A DNA stretch of 49,515 nt from Saprospiraceae bacterium (GTDB lineage Bacteria; Bacteroidota; Bacteroidia; Chitinophagales; Saprospiraceae). Made by a program: the position numbers and the translations under genes. The notes below the pieces were generated by a model, which did not search any database, was not told the DNA's origin, and was given only the letters and a program-made list of their open reading frames with translations. Position 1 is the first letter of the stretch, and each line of letters starts with the position of its first letter. Positions 27,476-36,343 of this stretch are shown here, piece by piece. Where the stretch lies: positions 1 to 49,515 of the forward strand of contig JAHDHL010000001.1 in NCBI GenBank assembly GCA_020631355.1, written 5' to 3'.

Positions 27476-27507
27476 ATTGAATAATTGCATTTATTGCTGT
27501 AAATTTG
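27476..27507 (+). promoter_or_regulatory. bamD promoter, possibly giving a leaderless mRNA
   Basis: ATTG (27476-27479), 20-nt spacer, TAAATTTG (27500-27507). The -7 box ends only 7 nt before the bamD ATG at 27515, so transcription would begin at or within a few bases of the start codon. Confidence 0.75.
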
Positions 27508-27514
27508 CAAACTT

Positions 27515-28324
27515 ATGATTAAAAAGCTGCTTTTTATATTAATTGGAACAATAGTTCTATTGGCTCCTTCTTGTAAGTCTGAGTTCGAAACCATTCGTTC
27601 ACAAGGATCTGCTGAAGAACGATTGACCATGGCCAGGGAATATTTGGAGAAAGAGGAATGCTACAAAGCACAAACACTTTTCGAGAGTGTCATCGGAGCA
27701 TATCGAGGCTTACCCGAACAGGAGGGTATCTATTTCGATTATGCCCAGTCGCATTTCTGTCAGGGAAGTTATTTGACATCCGCACATTATTTCAACAATT
27801 TTGCCACTACCTACCCTAACAGCAATAAAAGGGAGGAGGCTGATTACATGGTTGCCTTTTCCTACTACAGCCTTTCACCGGATTACAAGTTGGAACAGAC
27901 TTATACCCAAAAAGCCATCAACCAATTCCAATTATTCATCAATACACATCCCAATAGTGACCGAGTCGCTGATGCCAACAAACATATTGATGATTGTAGG
28001 GAAAAATTGGAACAAAAAGCATTTGCGGAGGGTAAACTATATTATGACCTCAAGCAATTCGAAGCAGCTACCGTTTCTTTCAAGAATCTCCTTAAGGATT
28101 TTCCTGAGACGCCAAATGCGGAAAGGGTTCGTTACCTCATCGCAAAAGCGGGTTACAAATGGGCAGAGAACAGTATCCTGATCAAACAGGCAGAAAGATA
28201 TACAATGGCAAATAGTGACGCTGAGACATTCTTAGCGAGACACACTAGTAGCCAATATACCAGAGAGGTGAAATTCATCCTTAATGATTCTTCTAATAAA
28301 GTAAAGGAATTAACCAATGAGTGA
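27515..28324 (+). CDS. bamD: Outer membrane assembly lipoprotein BamD
   Basis: Lipoprotein of the BAM complex that folds beta-barrel proteins into the outer membrane. 269 residues. The signal peptide ends in LLAPSC (lipid-modified Cys20). TPR-like repeats follow through the protein: RLTMAREYLEKEECYKAQTLFESVI, YDYAQSHFCQGSYLTSAHYF, AFAEGKLYYDLKQFEAATVSFKNLL. The order bamD-omega-coaBC-porD is typical of Bacteroidota. It overlaps the omega gene by 8 bp. No alternative start keeps the signal peptide, supporting ATG 27515. Confidence 0.9.
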   Translation: MIKKLLFILIGTIVLLAPSCKSEFETIRSQGSAEERLTMAREYLEKEECYKAQTLFESVIGAYRGLPEQEGIYFDYAQSHFCQGSYLTSAHYFNNFATTYPNSNKREEADYMVAFSYYSLSPDYKLEQTYTQKAINQFQLFINTHPNSDRVADANKHIDDCREKLEQKAFAEGKLYYDLKQFEAATVSFKNLLKDFPETPNAERVRYLIAKAGYKWAENSILIKQAERYTMANSDAETFLARHTSSQYTREVKFILNDSSNKVKELTNE

Positions 28325-28655
28325 TATCAAAAGTCGCGCACAAGGAATCGAGTCCAGCGCAAGAGCAAGGAATGTCAACGAGATTGCTGATAAGTCATCC
28401 AATATCTATGAATCACTTGTAGTGATTTCAACAAGGGCACGTCAGCTTTCTGTTCAGTTGAAGAAAGAACTCCAAGGAAAGTTGGAGGAATTCTCCTCTG
28501 CTACAGACAGCCTTGAGGAAGTGAATGAGAACAAGGAGCAAATCGAAATCTCCAAGTTCTATGAGCGCCTACCTAATCCTGCTACCATTGCCATGAAGGA
28601 ATTCATGGAGGATGAGTTGTCATTCCGCCACAAGGAACACGATTACAGACGCTAA
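28317..28655 (+). CDS. rpoZ: RNA polymerase omega-like subunit (RpoZ)
   Basis: 112-residue protein with the omega/Rpb6 signature NIYESLVVISTRARQLSVQLKKEL (conserved Y-E-x-x-x-I-x-x-R-A-R-Q). Omega wraps the beta-prime C-terminus and helps assemble RNA polymerase. In Bacteroidota this form of omega is encoded between bamD and coaBC, as here. Start overlaps bamD by 8 bp; the coaBC start is 29 nt downstream. Confidence 0.85.
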   Translation: MSDIKSRAQGIESSARARNVNEIADKSSNIYESLVVISTRARQLSVQLKKELQGKLEEFSSATDSLEEVNENKEQIEISKFYERLPNPATIAMKEFMEDELSFRHKEHDYRR

Positions 28656-28684
28656 TATCTAGCCTACACTAGATTACACATATT

Positions 28685-29899
28685 GTGCAAAATACCTTAA
28701 AAGGAAAAAAGATACTGCTCGGTATTACCGGCAGTATCGCTGCATATAAGGCAGCCTTTCTTACCCGGCTCCTCATCAAACAAGGAGTTGAGGTAAAAGT
28801 GGTGATGACATCATCCGCTAGCGGTTTTATCACACCACTCACACTTTCCACCTTATCCAAACATCCTGTACATTCTGATGTCAGTTCGGATGCAGGATGG
28901 AATAACCATGTGGAAATGGGACTTTGGGCTGATGCAATGCTTATTGCTCCGGCTACGGCCAATACATTGGCTAAGTTAGCTCATGGATTATGCGATAACA
29001 TGGTAGCAGCTACTTACCTATCTGCAAGATGCCCCGTCTTCGTGGCACCCGCCATGGATGTGGATATGTGGCATCATCCATCCACCCAATCCAATATCAA
29101 GCAATTAATCAGCTTTGGAAACAGGGTCATACCTGTTGGGAAAGGAGAACTCGCCAGTGGACTAGTGGGAGAAGGAAGAATGGCGGAACCAGAGGATATC
29201 GTAAGGTATTTGTCTGATTTCTTTGCCAAGAAACAGGATTTCTCACTACAGACATTCATGGTTACGGCAGGCCCTACATTCGAACCCATCGACCCTGTTC
29301 GTTTCATTGGCAATCATTCCTCTGGAAAAATGGGTGTAGCCATAGCGGAGGAATTAGCCGAACGTGGGGCCAAGGTTCATCTTGTGCTAGGACCATCAAG
29401 ACTCCAACCCTCACATCCCAATATCGTGTTACATAGTGTCATGACAGCTGAGGAAATGTTTCAGGCAGCGACAAAACATTTCCCGGATTGCGATGGCGCC
29501 ATCATGGCTGCTGCCGTTGCGGATTATCGACCAAAGGATGTATCGGACATCAAAATCAAGAAAAAGGATGGGGACATGTCCATAGAATTGGCAAGGACCA
29601 AGGATATTGCGGCACACTTGGGTCAGATGAAGAAAAATGGACAGATTCTTGTCGGATTTGCATTAGAGACCAATAATGAAATGGAAAATGCCCAAAAGAA
29701 ACTGACCAAAAAGAACTTTGATTTTATCGTACTGAATTCACTCAATGATAAGGGAGCCGGATTCAATCACAACACCAACAAGATTACCATTGTCCGCAAG
29801 GACAATATAATCCGTAAATTTGAGTTAAAATCAAAGAAAGCTGCCGCCGGGGATATTGCCAATGAAATTGTGGATATCTCTGATAACAGTCCATCATAA
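28685..29899 (+). CDS. coaBC: Bifunctional phosphopantothenoylcysteine decarboxylase/synthetase
   Basis: Two steps of coenzyme A synthesis: CTP-dependent condensation of 4'-phosphopantothenate with cysteine (CoaB), then FMN-dependent decarboxylation (CoaC). 404 residues. The N-terminal CoaC flavoprotein domain shows GITGSIAAYKAA, the APATANTLAKLAHGLCDN loop and VAPAMDVDMW. The C-terminal CoaB domain shows TAGPTFEPIDPVRFIGNHSSGKMG and AAAVADYRPKD. The start codon is GTG at 28685. It is complete and fused as in most bacteria. Confidence 0.95.
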   Translation: MQNTLKGKKILLGITGSIAAYKAAFLTRLLIKQGVEVKVVMTSSASGFITPLTLSTLSKHPVHSDVSSDAGWNNHVEMGLWADAMLIAPATANTLAKLAHGLCDNMVAATYLSARCPVFVAPAMDVDMWHHPSTQSNIKQLISFGNRVIPVGKGELASGLVGEGRMAEPEDIVRYLSDFFAKKQDFSLQTFMVTAGPTFEPIDPVRFIGNHSSGKMGVAIAEELAERGAKVHLVLGPSRLQPSHPNIVLHSVMTAEEMFQAATKHFPDCDGAIMAAAVADYRPKDVSDIKIKKKDGDMSIELARTKDIAAHLGQMKKNGQILVGFALETNNEMENAQKKLTKKNFDFIVLNSLNDKGAGFNHNTNKITIVRKDNIIRKFELKSKKAAAGDIANEIVDISDNSPS

Positions 29900-29909
29900 A
29901 ATTGACATT

Positions 29910-30812
29910 ATGAAATCATTCATACCTTTTGTATTCCTACTCTTTACGACTGTTGCCCTCCAAGCACAGGAATTCAATTATAATGTAAGATTGAATTTTG
30001 AAAAGGCCCAAACTACCGACCCTAAGGTTTTCGAAAGTTTGGAATTGGCGTTGAAGAACTTTTTGAATAATCAAAAATGGACCAATGACGAGTACGAACC
30101 AGAGGAGAGGATTGATTGTAACATACAATTGACCATTACGGAAGAATTATCGGCTACCGCATTCAAGGCCGACATGGCTGTCCAGGCATCCAGGCCTGTA
30201 TATGGTTCCGATTACCAAACAACCCTCATTTCTTATGTAGATAAGGGCGTGGTATTCGAATACGAGGTGTTCCAGCCTTTGGAATTCAGTGATAATGTAT
30301 TCAATGATAACCTGACTTCTATTCTGGGATTTTACTGTTACATCATCCTAGGTATGGATTATGATTCCTTTTCGCCATTCGGAGGAGAGGCACATTTCCA
30401 AAAAGCACAGGACATCCTTAATTCTGTTCCACCAAATGCCACAAGTAGGTACAAGGGTTGGAGACAGTTGGATGGTAATAGGAACCGGTACTGGATGATT
30501 GAGAGTATTCTGAGTCCAAGAACAAGGAATATGAGACAAGCCATGTACAACTACCACAGATTGGCATTGGATGTCATGGCCAATGATGTTGCAGTGGGCA
30601 GATCAGCCATGCACAGTGCTCTAAAGGAGATGGAAAAGGTCAGTAAGAGCTATCCTAATGCCATGATTGTACAGATGTTTGCCTTGGCGAAGGGCGACGA
30701 AATCATCGAGGTATTCAAGGGTGGTACAAGACAGGAACAGAATGATGTCATTCGCATCATGAGTAAGATAGATGCAGCCAATGCATCCAAGTACAGGAAA
30801 ATCAGGGGCTAA
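29910..30812 (+). CDS. porD: DUF4835 protein, PorD-type component of type IX secretion
   Basis: 300-residue periplasmic protein with signal peptide (about 1-19, ending LQAQ). It has the DUF4835 pattern: EFNYNVRLNFEKAQTTDPKVF at the mature start, IDCNIQLTITEE, and YCYIILGMDYDSFSPFGGE in the middle. DUF4835 proteins are annotated as PorD, an accessory protein of the type IX secretion system of Bacteroidota. It follows coaBC by 10 bp, the usual position. Start at the ATG at 29910, which opens the signal peptide. Confidence 0.82.
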   Translation: MKSFIPFVFLLFTTVALQAQEFNYNVRLNFEKAQTTDPKVFESLELALKNFLNNQKWTNDEYEPEERIDCNIQLTITEELSATAFKADMAVQASRPVYGSDYQTTLISYVDKGVVFEYEVFQPLEFSDNVFNDNLTSILGFYCYIILGMDYDSFSPFGGEAHFQKAQDILNSVPPNATSRYKGWRQLDGNRNRYWMIESILSPRTRNMRQAMYNYHRLALDVMANDVAVGRSAMHSALKEMEKVSKSYPNAMIVQMFALAKGDEIIEVFKGGTRQEQNDVIRIMSKIDAANASKYRKIRG

Positions 30813-30840
30813 ACTTCTGATTTTTTTATAAGTTCATCTA

Positions 30841-30879
30841 AAATAGCCTTGTACGGTATGAAGTACAGGGCTATTTTTA
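30841..30879 (+). terminator. Terminator of the bamD-porD operon
   Basis: 14-bp stem AAATAGCCTTGTAC / GTACAGGGCTATTT with one wobble pair and an 8-nt loop, followed by TTTAT. Confidence 0.85.
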
Positions 30880-30929
30880 TAGTATCCATTCCCATAAATG
30901 TTAAAACTTGCTTTTTGTTTCGGTCTTGT

Positions 30930-30962
30930 AACCTATGATTGCAACCCCTCGTCTCATAGGTT
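30930..30962. repeat. 9-bp inverted repeat overlapping sigma gene promoter
   Basis: AACCTATGA (30930-30938) and its exact complement TCATAGGTT (30954-30962), separated by 15 bp. The right arm overlaps the -7 box. Its placement suggests an operator for a dimeric regulator, but it could also be a hairpin. Confidence 0.6.
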
Positions 30963-30964
30963 TG
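30957..30964 (+). promoter_or_regulatory. Putative sigma operon -7 box
   Basis: TAGGTTTG, an exact TAnnTTTG match, 26 nt ahead of the sigma gene. The upstream element is weak (TATG with a 19-nt spacer). Confidence 0.5.
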
Positions 30965-30989
30965 TCTATTTAATCAAACAGAACCACAT

Positions 30990-31580
30990 ATGGCAGCAGA
31001 ACGCCTTAGTCAAAAATCTAGGTTGATGCATGATGATACCCACGCTGTTTTAGTAAAGGATTGCCTTAAAGGAGATAGGAAAGCCCAATACAGGCTCTAC
31101 CGACTTTACAGCAGGGCCATGTTCAATACTTGTCTTCGTATGCTGAAGAACAGAGAGGATGCTGAAGATGTACTTCAGAATTCCTTTGTGGATGTATTCA
31201 GCAAACTGAATATGTTCAGGGGTGACTCTACTATCGGAGCATGGATCAAGAGAATCGTCGTCAATAATTGCATCAATTACATCAAGAAAAAAAGGATTCC
31301 CCTAACGGATCTGGAACAATCCAGGATTGAGAATATCAAGGAAAATCAGGTAGAGGAAGAATTGAAGATTGATGTCAGTAGGGTTCAGGAGGCCCTTTAC
31401 CAACTTCCTCATGGATATCGTGTAGTATTCTCACTCTATGCCATCGAGGGATATGACCATGCCGAAATTGCGGAAATCTTGGAAACATCCGTTTCTACTT
31501 CCAAATCCCAATACAGCAGGGCCAAAAAACGAATGAGAGAAATTTTAAAAGAAAAGCAAAATCTAATTCAAAATTCATGA
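30990..31580 (+). CDS. ECF-type RNA polymerase sigma factor
   Basis: 196-residue group 4 sigma factor. Region 2: AQYRLYRLYSRAMFNTCLRML, NREDAEDVLQNSFVDVFSKL, and FRGDSTIGAWIKRIVVNNCINY. Region 4: LPHGYRVVFSLYAIEGYDHAE and the recognition helix SVSTSKSQYSRAKKRM. It overlaps the next gene by 4 nt (ATGA), and that gene encodes a probable anti-sigma factor. An inverted repeat covers its promoter, so autoregulation or control by a separate regulator is possible. Confidence 0.92.
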   Translation: MAAERLSQKSRLMHDDTHAVLVKDCLKGDRKAQYRLYRLYSRAMFNTCLRMLKNREDAEDVLQNSFVDVFSKLNMFRGDSTIGAWIKRIVVNNCINYIKKKRIPLTDLEQSRIENIKENQVEEELKIDVSRVQEALYQLPHGYRVVFSLYAIEGYDHAEIAEILETSVSTSKSQYSRAKKRMREILKEKQNLIQNS

Positions 31581-32158
31581 GTAAGGATAGATTGGAAGAT
31601 TTCATCTCCGAACACAGGAACGAATTTGACGCAGAAATCCCCGGATTGGATCTTTGGGGTAAGATTGACAAGGAATTGCATCCATCGCCTAAGGCGGATC
31701 AGCAATCAGCCTCATACATCAATATAGGTAGGGCCGCAGCAGTCGTGGCCATCATGTTTGTGGCTTGTTATTGGATATTTGCACCAACATATGCGAATTC
31801 CGCCACGGTACAACATGTCAACGAATCCCCTGAGCAACTTCTTTATGAGGCAAATCCTGAATTGGCGGAAATATCTGAATATTACAATAGAAAAATCAAT
31901 AAGAATAAGGGACGTCTGGCCGTCTTGGACCACCATGACCCCGACTTATACCGTGATCTGAACCATATGGAATCCATGTTTGATACACTCAGGATGGAAT
32001 GGCAAATGAATCCCCACAAATCAGATGAAAAACTGGTTAATGCAATGATTGCCAACCTTAGAACCCGTTCCACATTGTTGGAAAATGTAGTGGGTCGTAT
32101 CGAGGGGCATGACCAATCCTTTACTGCCGCCAGACCTGCTGTTTTCAGGAATTGGTAA
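31577..32158 (+). CDS. Putative anti-sigma factor
   Basis: 193 residues with a cytoplasmic N-terminal part (about 1-48), one membrane helix (about 52-68, AAAVVAIMFVACYWIF) and a periplasmic helical part (70-193). Single-pass topology, overlap of 4 nt with an ECF sigma gene and shared transcription make it a likely anti-sigma factor. No ZAS/HxxxCxxC motif is present. The N-terminal FDAEIPGLDLWGKIDKEL segment resembles short Bacteroidota anti-sigma N-termini. The function is inferred from context. Confidence 0.65.
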   Translation: MSKDRLEDFISEHRNEFDAEIPGLDLWGKIDKELHPSPKADQQSASYINIGRAAAVVAIMFVACYWIFAPTYANSATVQHVNESPEQLLYEANPELAEISEYYNRKINKNKGRLAVLDHHDPDLYRDLNHMESMFDTLRMEWQMNPHKSDEKLVNAMIANLRTRSTLLENVVGRIEGHDQSFTAARPAVFRNW

Positions 32159-32188
32159 GCATTCACAGGGTGTTATAAATATAATATT

Positions 32189-33313
32189 ATGAAAATCGTA
32201 CAATTACATATCAGTCTTTTCTTCCTTTTCCTTATGCCTTTTGCCCTACTTGCAGAAGATGACCAGCGCAAGGAATTCGTTAAGGAAATCAACAAATCCT
32301 ATAATATCAGTAGGAAAGGGGACCTTACTATCATCAATAAGCATGGCAAGGTGGATATCAAGACTTGGGACAAGCCCATGGTGAAGATTGATGTTGAAAT
32401 CGTGGTGCAAGCCAAGGATGGGGACAGGGCTGAGGATGTTTTTGAACGAATCAACATAGATTTTGATAATGGTAGTGATTTCGTAAAGGCCATCACTAAT
32501 ATTTCAAATAAGAAAAATAATACCTGGCAAGTCCTTTGGCCGAGTTCGGACAGGGATGAATTTGAAATCAATTATGAAGTAAGTATGCCACATGCCGGAA
32601 GATTGGATGTGAGGAATAAATATGGGGATACTTATGTTGCGGAAACAGATGGTCCAGTTAATGCGGAAGTGGGTTACGGTAGTATCCGTTTTGAGGGTGT
32701 GAATAACGAACTTAAGCTATACTTAGGCTATGGGGATGCCACAGTCATCAAGGCCGAATCCATTACAGCGGAAGTGAATTATTCCAAAATCGGAATCCGT
32801 AATGCGGATGATGCTGATTTGAATACCAAATATTCCAAGGTCAATATCGAACATGTGGGTTCTATGAGGACCATTACGAAGTATGATGAATTCACTATCA
32901 ATAGTGCAGGAACCATGCGCTCAGAGGGGAAATATGGAAAATTCAACATCAACCAGATTGGTAAATTGATTGCTGATGGAAAATATACGGATTACATTAT
33001 CGGTTCATTGACTTCCGAGGCTGATGTGGTCCTGAGTTATGGTGGACTGAGCATTGAGAGCCTCAAGAGTGGTTTCGATAATATTCGTTTGGATGGCAGC
33101 TATGCTAATTTCAAGATTATCACAGATCCTAACATCAGTTATAAGGTAGATGCCAGTGCCTCATATGGTGATGTCAAATTACCCGAGCAAATCAATACCA
33201 CCTACAAGCGTGACAGTGGTTATTCCTACAGGGTTGAGGGAACCGTTGGCAAAGGTTCTTCCAACAGTATCATCAAGGTTAAGGTCAATTACGGAGATAT
33301 CCGAATCAGGTGA
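32189..33313 (+). CDS. Secreted DUF4097-like beta-helix protein
   Basis: 374 residues with a signal peptide (about 1-22, ending ALLAE). The mature part is built of short repeats with a Tyr-Gly turn (NKYGDTYV, VGYGSIRF, LGYGDATV, GKYGKFNI, LSYGGLSI, VNYGDIRI), as in DUF4097-type right-handed beta-helices, which are often encoded with ECF sigma/anti-sigma pairs. It is likely a surface or periplasmic protein regulated by the preceding sigma factor. Separate starts and 30 nt spacing indicate one operon. Confidence 0.75.
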   Translation: MKIVQLHISLFFLFLMPFALLAEDDQRKEFVKEINKSYNISRKGDLTIINKHGKVDIKTWDKPMVKIDVEIVVQAKDGDRAEDVFERINIDFDNGSDFVKAITNISNKKNNTWQVLWPSSDRDEFEINYEVSMPHAGRLDVRNKYGDTYVAETDGPVNAEVGYGSIRFEGVNNELKLYLGYGDATVIKAESITAEVNYSKIGIRNADDADLNTKYSKVNIEHVGSMRTITKYDEFTINSAGTMRSEGKYGKFNINQIGKLIADGKYTDYIIGSLTSEADVVLSYGGLSIESLKSGFDNIRLDGSYANFKIITDPNISYKVDASASYGDVKLPEQINTTYKRDSGYSYRVEGTVGKGSSNSIIKVKVNYGDIRIR

Positions 33314-33320
33314 AAAAAAT

Positions 33321-33350
33321 AATAGCCCTGGAGCAATCTCCAAGGCTATT
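33321..33350 (+). terminator. Hairpin after the DUF4097-like gene
   Basis: Stem AATAGCC.TGGAG / CTCCA.GGCTATT with one mismatch and loop CAAT. It lacks a T run, so it is a weak terminator or an mRNA-stabilising hairpin. Confidence 0.5.
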
Positions 33351-33386
33351 ATAAGAATTTTGGTTTTAAGTGCATGGTGAATTGAG

Positions 33387-33419
33387 ACTCCCCCTTCAGA
33401 AAGGGGGAGTTATTTTTTT
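33387..33419. terminator. Bidirectional terminator before carB end
   Basis: Perfect 10-bp stem ACTCCCCCTT / AAGGGGGAGT with loop CAGA, then TATTTTTTT on the plus strand. It lies between convergent genes and could also serve carB, though the minus side lacks a strong T run. Confidence 0.8.
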
Positions 33420-33433
33420 GCACCTATTATACC

Positions 33434-36250
33434 TTATCTGTATAGATACATATATCTGTTTCGATCCAATTCCCTGAAGAACGGGTCATTCAAATCCTTA
33501 ATGAATCGGATGGCTTCTCCGGTTGACTTCATTTCAGGTCCTAATTGCTTATCCACATTCGGGAACTTGTTGAATGAGAATACCGGTACCTTGATGGCAA
33601 AACCCTCAAGATGCTTTTCAATGGTAAAATCACTCAGCTTCTTATTCCCCAGCATGACGTGGGTTGCAATATTCAAATAAGGGACGCCATATGCCTTGGC
33701 AATGAATGGCGTTGTCCTCGAACCCCTTGGATTCGCTTCGATGACATATACCTTATCATCCTTGATGGCAAATTGGATATTAATCAATCCCTTGATTTGA
33801 AGGGCGAATGCGATTCTTCTTGTGTACTCCTTCATTGTTTCCACTACCTCATCGGAAAGACTATAGGTTGGTAACAACGCCGAACTATCACCGGAGTGGA
33901 TTCCTGCTGGCTCCACATGCTCCATGATTCCCATGATATGGACATCCTCCCCATCACAAATAGCATCAATCTCAGCTTCCTTTGCTCTTTCGAGGAATTG
34001 GTCAATCAGGATATTATTATCAGGAATATGTTTGAGGATACTGAGAACCTGCTTTTCCAGTTCGTCATTATTGATGACAATCCTCATTCTTTGTCCGCCC
34101 AATACATATGATGGTCTTACCAATACAGGATAAGTCACCTTATTGGCTACCTCCAATGCTTCATCCGCATCCTTGGCTGAACCATATCTTGGATAAGGAA
34201 TATCCAATGTTCTCAACAAATCGGAGAACACACCCCTATCCTCGGCAATGTCCATATGTTTGAAGCTGGTACCAATGATTTTGATCCCTTTCTCATTGAA
34301 TTTCTTGGCCAATTTCAATGCTGTCTGCCCTCCTAATTGGACAATGACCCCCACTGGCTTTTCATGTTCGATGATTTCTTCGATATGCTCCCAGAATACT
34401 GGTTCGAAATATAGTTTATCTGCTATATCAAAATCAGTGGAAACCGTTTCAGGATTACAATTCACCATAATGGCTTCATATCCTGCTTCCTTCACAGCTA
34501 ATAATCCGTGTACGCAGCAGTAATCGAACTCGATACCCTGGCCAATACGGTTAGGTCCTGCTCCCAGTACGATGATTTTCTTCTTATCAGAAACGACACT
34601 TTCGTTTTCCTGGTCGAATGTGGAATAGAAATAAGGTGTCTGTGCTTCGAACTCAGCAGCACAGGTATCCACCATCTTATAGGTTCTGCGGATACCCAAT
34701 TGTTTTCTTCTATTGGTAACATGGACTTCCTTGATTCTCATTACCCAAGCAATTTGGGCATCAGAGTATCCCATGACCTTCAATTCCCTAAGGAATTCCT
34801 CCGTCAAATCCTCTGCTACATTGAAACGCATCAATTGTTGTTCTGCATCCACCAAACGTTTGATTTGCTTGATGTACCAAGGGTCGATACGAGTCAACTT
34901 ATGAATGGTACGTTGTGGAACGCCCAAACGCAATGCATCTTTCAGACGATAAATCCTATCATCACTAGGAGTCTCCAATCGTGCTAGGATATCCTCTGTC
35001 TTGATCCATTCTTTCTTATCTGCGCCCAATCCCATTCTGTTATTCTCCTGGGACTGACATGCCTTTTGCAGGGCTTCCAAGAATGTCCTACCGATGGACA
35101 TCACCTCTCCTACGGATTTCATCTGAAGTCCTAGGGTATGGTCTGCACCGTTGAACTTATCAAAATTCCATCTTGGCATTTTTACGATGACATAATCCAA
35201 TGTCGGTTCGAAATAAGCCGAAGTTGTTTTGGTAATCTGATTCTTCAGTTCATCCAAGTTATAACCGATAGCCAATTTGGCAGCAATCTTTGCAATCGGA
35301 TAACCTGTCGCCTTACTGGCTAATGCCGATGAACGACTCACCCTTGGATTGATTTCGATGGCAATCAATTTTTCGGTCTGGGGATCTTGCGCAAACTGTA
35401 CATTACAACCACCGGCAAAGTTACCCATGGAACGCATCATCAGGATGGCATCATTCCTCATTTGCTGATAACAGGTATCGGAAAGAGTCATTGCTGGTGC
35501 CACGGTGATACTATCCCCGGTATGGACACCCATCGGATCCAGGTTCTCAACCGTACAGATAATGACTACATTATCATTCGCATCCCTTAATAATTCAAGT
35601 TCGTATTCTTTCCAACCCAAAACGGCCTTTTCCACCAAAACCTCATGGGTAGGTGAAGCTTCAAGCCCCCTTCTAAGTGCTGCGGAGAAATCCTCCTCTT
35701 TCATTACGAATCCTCCACCATGACCACCTAGGGTATATGATGGACGAATCACCAATGGGAACCCGATTTCCTGGGCTGCTTCCATTCCCTCTAGGAATGA
35801 ATTAGCGATTCTGGAGGGCGCAACGTTCATTCCCAACTTCACGATATGTTCCTTGAACGCTTCCCTATTCTCAGCCAATTCGATGGCATCCAGATCCACT
35901 CCGACGAGCCTAACGCCATATTTTTCCCAGACTCCATGTTTTCCTACCTCAATGGCAAGATTCAGTGCAGTCTGACCTCCCATGGTGGGCAATACGGCAT
36001 CAATTTGTCTTTCTTCAAGGACCTGTATGATACTCTCCACAGTCAAGGGCAATAGATAGACGTGGTCCGCCGTAACGGGGTCTGTCATAATCGTAGCAGG
36101 ATTGGAGTTAATCAGAGTAACTTCAATTCCTTCTTCCCTTAATGATCTTGATGCTTGAGTACCAGAATAGTCGAATTCACAGGCTTGCCCGATAATGATG
36201 GGTCCGCTTCCAATGATAAGAACGGATTTAATAGAAGTATCCTTCGGCAT
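33434..36250 (-). CDS. carB: Carbamoyl-phosphate synthase large subunit
   Basis: Makes carbamoyl phosphate from bicarbonate, ammonia (delivered by CarA) and two ATP, for pyrimidine and arginine synthesis. 938 residues from ATG 36250 (MPKDTSIKSV), the family's usual N-terminus; an ATG at 36283 would add 11 residues. Two homologous ATP-grasp halves are visible: IIGSGPIIIGQACEFDYSG / RPSYTLGGHGGG and VLGAGPNRIGQGIEFDYCC / RPSYVLGGQRMR. The usual C-terminal methylglyoxal synthase-like allosteric domain (about 130 residues in E. coli) is absent: the protein ends about 25 residues after KSTGEAI. No carA is in the window. Confidence 0.96.
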   Translation of the reverse strand: MPKDTSIKSVLIIGSGPIIIGQACEFDYSGTQASRSLREEGIEVTLINSNPATIMTDPVTADHVYLLPLTVESIIQVLEERQIDAVLPTMGGQTALNLAIEVGKHGVWEKYGVRLVGVDLDAIELAENREAFKEHIVKLGMNVAPSRIANSFLEGMEAAQEIGFPLVIRPSYTLGGHGGGFVMKEEDFSAALRRGLEASPTHEVLVEKAVLGWKEYELELLRDANDNVVIICTVENLDPMGVHTGDSITVAPAMTLSDTCYQQMRNDAILMMRSMGNFAGGCNVQFAQDPQTEKLIAIEINPRVSRSSALASKATGYPIAKIAAKLAIGYNLDELKNQITKTTSAYFEPTLDYVIVKMPRWNFDKFNGADHTLGLQMKSVGEVMSIGRTFLEALQKACQSQENNRMGLGADKKEWIKTEDILARLETPSDDRIYRLKDALRLGVPQRTIHKLTRIDPWYIKQIKRLVDAEQQLMRFNVAEDLTEEFLRELKVMGYSDAQIAWVMRIKEVHVTNRRKQLGIRRTYKMVDTCAAEFEAQTPYFYSTFDQENESVVSDKKKIIVLGAGPNRIGQGIEFDYCCVHGLLAVKEAGYEAIMVNCNPETVSTDFDIADKLYFEPVFWEHIEEIIEHEKPVGVIVQLGGQTALKLAKKFNEKGIKIIGTSFKHMDIAEDRGVFSDLLRTLDIPYPRYGSAKDADEALEVANKVTYPVLVRPSYVLGGQRMRIVINNDELEKQVLSILKHIPDNNILIDQFLERAKEAEIDAICDGEDVHIMGIMEHVEPAGIHSGDSSALLPTYSLSDEVVETMKEYTRRIAFALQIKGLINIQFAIKDDKVYVIEANPRGSRTTPFIAKAYGVPYLNIATHVMLGNKKLSDFTIEKHLEGFAIKVPVFSFNKFPNVDKQLGPEMKSTGEAIRFIKDLNDPFFRELDRNRYMYLYR

Positions 36251-36343
36251 GGAGTGCAATCTTTTATACTTATCGGAAAACATTGAAATGACCCTTAAGT
36301 TTTGGATTCCTATTAAAATTCTTCCGTTAAGTATTCGGTTTAT

